Shown: piece after piece, positions 62,154-64,000 of the stretch
How the letters are laid out: each line of letters begins with the position of its first letter
Position numbering within the stretch: position 1 is the stretch's first letter
Assembly (NCBI RefSeq): GCF_052115865.1
Contig: NZ_JBQKME010000009.1
Span: 38,350-102,349 of the forward strand
Source of the DNA: Fundicoccus_A sp052115865
Lineage (GTDB): Bacteria; Bacillota; Bacilli; Lactobacillales; Aerococcaceae
Length of the DNA stretch: 64,000 nucleotides
Reading direction: 5' to 3'
Program-made: the position numbers and the translations under genes
The notes under the pieces: generated by a model
The model's database searches: none
Seen by the model: the letters and a program-made list of their open reading frames with translations, nothing else
Told to the model about the DNA's origin: nothing

Positions 62154-62825
62154 TTGAAAAAAACTTTTAAAAAATTTGTTATGTTAACAGCGAGTGTTAC
62201 AGCTTTAGGTGCTAGTTTACCAGTGTTGGTTAATGCACAAGATGATGCGTCAAGTGAAAGTACAGAATCAGTTGAAGAATCAACTGCTGATGAAGCAGAA
62301 GCGAGTGATTTACAACTTGCCCTAGAATTGGCTTTAGATTTATTTTATGAGCAAGTTCCTGATATTGGCGTAACAGAAATTGATATCGATTTGAATGACG
62401 ATGGATCCTATGATATCGATATACAGGGTGTAAATGCTGATGGGGAATATGAATATGAGCTACGTGTTTCAGGTGAAGAAGTATCAAATGAAAACTTTGA
62501 ACGAGATGATGACGACGATGATGATGACGAGATTTTAGACCTAGAAAACTATTTATCCATTGATGAAATCACCAAGATTGCGCTAGATGCAGTAGGTTCA
62601 GGTAAGGTTACCGATTGGACATTAGACTTTGACGATAACAAACCTGTGTGGGATTTAGATATAGACGAAGTTGACGGCGACGATGATGACGTAGAAATTA
62701 CGATCCATGCTGAAACAGGTGAGATCTTAGATACAGATGGTTTTCGTATAGATGAGAGCAGTGATGATGATGATCGCGACGATGACGATGACGATGACGA
62801 TGATGATGATAATGACGACGACTAA
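62154..62825 (+). CDS. Secreted acidic PepSY-domain protein
   Basis: 223 residues beginning at a TTG with TAGGAG upstream. It has a signal peptide (about 1-29), a Ser/Glu-rich linker and two PepSY-like modules (about 60-115 and 135-195, the second with SIDEITKIALDAVGSGKVTDWTLDFDDNKPVWDLDI). An Asp-rich run lies between them and the C-terminus ends in an almost pure poly-Asp tail of about 25 residues. PepSY domains are linked to peptidase inhibition; the poly-Asp stretch could bind calcium. Encoded just after YflT copy 2. Confidence 0.8.
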   Translation: MKKTFKKFVMLTASVTALGASLPVLVNAQDDASSESTESVEESTADEAEASDLQLALELALDLFYEQVPDIGVTEIDIDLNDDGSYDIDIQGVNADGEYEYELRVSGEEVSNENFERDDDDDDDDEILDLENYLSIDEITKIALDAVGSGKVTDWTLDFDDNKPVWDLDIDEVDGDDDDVEITIHAETGEILDTDGFRIDESSDDDDRDDDDDDDDDDDNDDD

Positions 62826-62870
62826 AAATCTTTAGTTGCTTCGCTTTACTTTTTAAATAAATATCTGTAG

Positions 62871-62915
62871 CACCTCCTTGAAGTAAAAGTTGACTGCTTC
62901 GTGGAGGTGATTTTA
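62871..62915. terminator. Long inverted repeat after the PepSY gene
   Basis: CACCTCCTTGAAG ... CTTCGTGGAGGTG followed by ATTTTAG. It could terminate on the + strand. It is preceded by a motif variant (AAATAAATATCTG). Confidence 0.55.
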
Positions 62916-62937
62916 GTTGTTTGGAAAAATAATGAAA

Positions 62938-62959
62938 GGGGAGGGAAGGGGGCAGGGGG
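62938..62959 (+). other. G-quadruplex-forming sequence
   Basis: Four G runs (4, 3, 5, 5) separated by 1-2 bases within 22 bp, exceptional in this AT-rich genome. It lies in a non-coding gap (62825-63251) that otherwise holds palindromic repeats. Confidence 0.65.
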
Positions 62960-62991
62960 CTTGCTGTGGGCTTGGTATCTAGGGCTCATTC

Positions 62992-63056
62992 GGCATATCC
63001 GAGCCTGTATGTGCCTATTGGCGGATTCATTTGGCACATCTGAGTTATTATGTGCC
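62992..63056. repeat. Two 24-bp imperfect palindromic repeats, 41 bp apart
   Basis: GGCATATCCGAGCCTGTATG (62992 on) and GGCACATCTGAGTTATTATG (63033 on), both ending TGTGCC. The start-to-start distance of 41 bp equals the R41 unit. Confidence 0.6.
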
Positions 63057-63089
63057 GTATAACCGAGCCATTGATCTAAGAGAGACTTT

Positions 63090-63125
63090 CGCGGTCGGAT
63101 GAAGGAGTAGTTTCATCCGATCGCG
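63090..63125. repeat. Solo palindrome related to R41
   Basis: CGCGGTCGGATGAA ... TTTCATCCGATCGCG, sharing the TTTCATCCGA core and layout of the R41 units at 30868-31277. Confidence 0.65.
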
Positions 63126-63250
63126 CTACACAAACTCGTCGCGCCCAACCACCACCATCCCCTCCACCGATATTTATTTAAAAAAGAAGCTTGCATTCAC
63201 GCATTAATATGCTAAAATAGCAATGTTGTTCATGTGATGAGTGGATGGCA

Positions 63251-63307
63251 CTACGGCACTTCAGTCCTTTGGCCGTAGTTATTACTAGGGAAACCTACAA
63301 AGGAGAA
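63251..63307 (+). promoter_or_regulatory. preQ1-II riboswitch upstream of queT
   Basis: Outer stem CTACGG/CCGTAG enclosing a pyrimidine-rich loop with CCTTTGG, then TTATTAC, a small hairpin TAGG/CCTA and the ribosome site AAAGGAGAA. This is the preQ1-II layout, in which CCUUU of the loop pairs with the AAAGG Shine-Dalgarno when preQ1 binds. preQ1-II is known upstream of COG4708 genes, which fits. Confidence 0.88.
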
Positions 63308-63313
63308 TGAAAA

Positions 63314-63850
63314 ATGAATCATCAATCAACCACGTCCAGTGAGACAACTGGATTAGTAAAAGCAGCGCTGGTTGCTGCTTTGTATGTCGTTTTGACTATT
63401 ATGGTCGCTCCGATTGCTTATGGGGCATTACAAATGCGAGTGTCAGAAATCCTGAATTACTTAGGTTTGTATAATCGTCGCTATATTTATGCTGTCACTT
63501 TAGGAGTGTTCATTGCCAACTTATTTTCAAGTGCTGGAGCCATTGATATGGTTATTGGGACGTCTGCAACCTTTGTCTTTTTATGGCTAGGTCGTTGGGC
63601 AGGCGATAAGTTTGTGTCGATGAACGAAGGGCGCTTGAAACACGATCCAATGATTTATAAATATATCATTATGTTAATTAGCTTTGTGCTTCAAATGCTA
63701 CCGATTGCCTACATGTTAGTTTATTTATTAAACATTGAACAAGGCTTTTGGATTACATACCTCTACCTAGCAATTAGCGAAGCCCTTGTTATGGGTGTGG
63801 GTGCTTTTATTATGTACCCAATTTCAAAACGCATTAACTTCCACGAATAA
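63314..63850 (+). CDS. queT: Queuosine precursor ECF transporter S component QueT
   Basis: 178-residue membrane protein with five or six helices. Its family pattern (ALYVVLTIMVAPIAYGALQMRVSEILNYLGLYNRRYI, SAGAIDMVIGTSATFVF) is that of COG4708/QueT, which imports preQ0/preQ1 through the shared ECF module. The preQ1-II riboswitch upstream controls its translation. The stop codon is fused to an exact motif copy (63846). Confidence 0.93.
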   Translation: MNHQSTTSSETTGLVKAALVAALYVVLTIMVAPIAYGALQMRVSEILNYLGLYNRRYIYAVTLGVFIANLFSSAGAIDMVIGTSATFVFLWLGRWAGDKFVSMNEGRLKHDPMIYKYIIMLISFVLQMLPIAYMLVYLLNIEQGFWITYLYLAISEALVMGVGAFIMYPISKRINFHE

Positions 63851-63889
63851 ATATCACCAATTAAAACAAAAAGATTCAACTAGCACGCC

Positions 63890-64000
63890 TGATATGCTCC
63901 CCCTAAAGTAGACGCTGAAAAAGTAAAACTACTTTTGGGGGAGTTTTTATGCGTTCAAATAGTAAACATACGTGGGAAGAATTGGAAAGATTTATTCGAT
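63890..64000 (+). mobile_element. Left end of an IS3-family (IS150 group) insertion sequence
   Basis: Terminal inverted repeat TGATATGCTCCCCCTAAAGT starts at 63890. Its CTCCCCCTAAAGTAG pairs with CTACTTTTGGGGGAG at 63929-63943, a hairpin typical just inside these IS ends. The element continues past the window, so the right end and target duplication cannot be seen. Confidence 0.75.
63949..64000 (+). CDS. IS3-type transposase OrfA, N-terminus (partial)
   Basis: Begins MRSNSKHTWEELERFIR and runs off the window. GGGGGAG stands before the ATG. The helix-turn-helix expected in OrfA lies beyond the end, so the family call rests mainly on the inverted repeat. Confidence 0.65.
   Translation, partial: MRSNSKHTWEELERFIR

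Larger units (their letters stand above)
115..63857. repeat. Dispersed 15-bp motif AAATAAATATCACTG (whole-window family)
   Basis: Exact 12-bp cores AATAAATATCAC on the + strand start at 115, 3020, 4570, 9703, 19085, 24780, 48002, 51713, 57151 and 63846. Inverted cores GTGATATTTATT start at 5938, 21371, 23828, 24485, 52731, 57962 and 61271. One-mismatch copies lie near 865, 7392, 10439, 19134, 30048, 30653, 31957, 33181, 33297, 39685, 42861, 45394, 46272, 46410 and 50726. The fuller consensus reads AAATAAATATCACTGC. Copies lie both between and inside genes and in both orientations, are not palindromic and do not pair up. No known regulator site matches. See findings. Confidence 0.85.

Noticed and set aside
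115..63857. Dispersed motif as a transcription terminator or promoter element
   Set aside because: Not palindromic, no T run, found in both orientations and inside coding regions far from gene ends.
115..63857. Dispersed motif as Chi or KOPS
   Set aside because: 10 versus 7 orientation split gives no strand polarity in this window, although a larger sample is needed.

Overview
This is a chromosomal stretch of a low-GC Gram-positive bacterium of the order Lactobacillales. The evidence is a Na+-type V-ATPase operon arranged as in Enterococcus hirae, Rex, an HrcA/CIRCE-type groESL operon, class III ribonucleotide reductase, ECF transporter modules, a T-box leader on proS and a preQ1-II riboswitch on queT. 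The mix (V-ATPase, capsule regulators, beta-glucuronidase remnant, Fst-like peptide) would suit an Aerococcaceae or Carnobacteriaceae relative, but that placement is inference. I recognised no rRNA or tRNA gene.

Layout. 0-10 kb: end of a probable signal peptidase, a universal stress protein with a cre site, T-box/proS, a thioesterase, a YeiH-type permease, a degenerate galactokinase homologue, the tsaB-GNAT-rimI-tsaD tRNA-modification operon and a membrane acyltransferase. 10-19 kb: a structured leader RNA followed by ntpFIKECGABD. 19-25 kb: a MacAB-like adaptor/ABC/permease set, an L,D-transpeptidase and lipoate ligase. 25.9-30.7 kb: a broken beta-glucuronidase gene, then NrdR-controlled nrdDG. 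31-39 kb: HD hydrolase, M20 peptidase, GNAT, ABC-F protein, rex and groESL. 39-43 kb: CapD-like dehydratase, LCP ligase and CpsB phosphatase. 43-49 kb: a MerR/TipAS regulator, an ECF transporter with SAM hydrolase, and ddh. 49-60.8 kb: a LysM protein, CsbD-like protein, pgsA, xpt with an internal stop, an unknown secreted protein, amino-acid ABC transporter remnants, an ATP-grasp/esterase pair, maa, mgsA, and a lethal-factor-like secreted metalloprotease next to a stress-protein paralogue. 61-64 kb: an Fst-like small peptide, a second YflT-like protein, a PepSY protein, preQ1-II/queT and the start of an IS3-type element.

Most striking is non-genic. A 15-bp word, AAATAAATATCACTG (reverse complement CAGTGATATTTATTT), is scattered in both orientations through genes and intergenic gaps. 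Its 12-bp core AATAAATATCAC occurs 17 times exactly, with roughly 15 further near copies, where random expectation is well below one. DNA on the 5' side of the motif tends to be enriched for C over T on the motif strand (equivalently G over A downstream of the inverted motif), including at third codon positions. That resembles a directional process anchored at the motif, such as uptake or recombination, rather than a gene regulator. Three families of tandem palindromic repeats (31, 41 and 42 bp) fill several intergenic gaps, and each has a second locus in the window.
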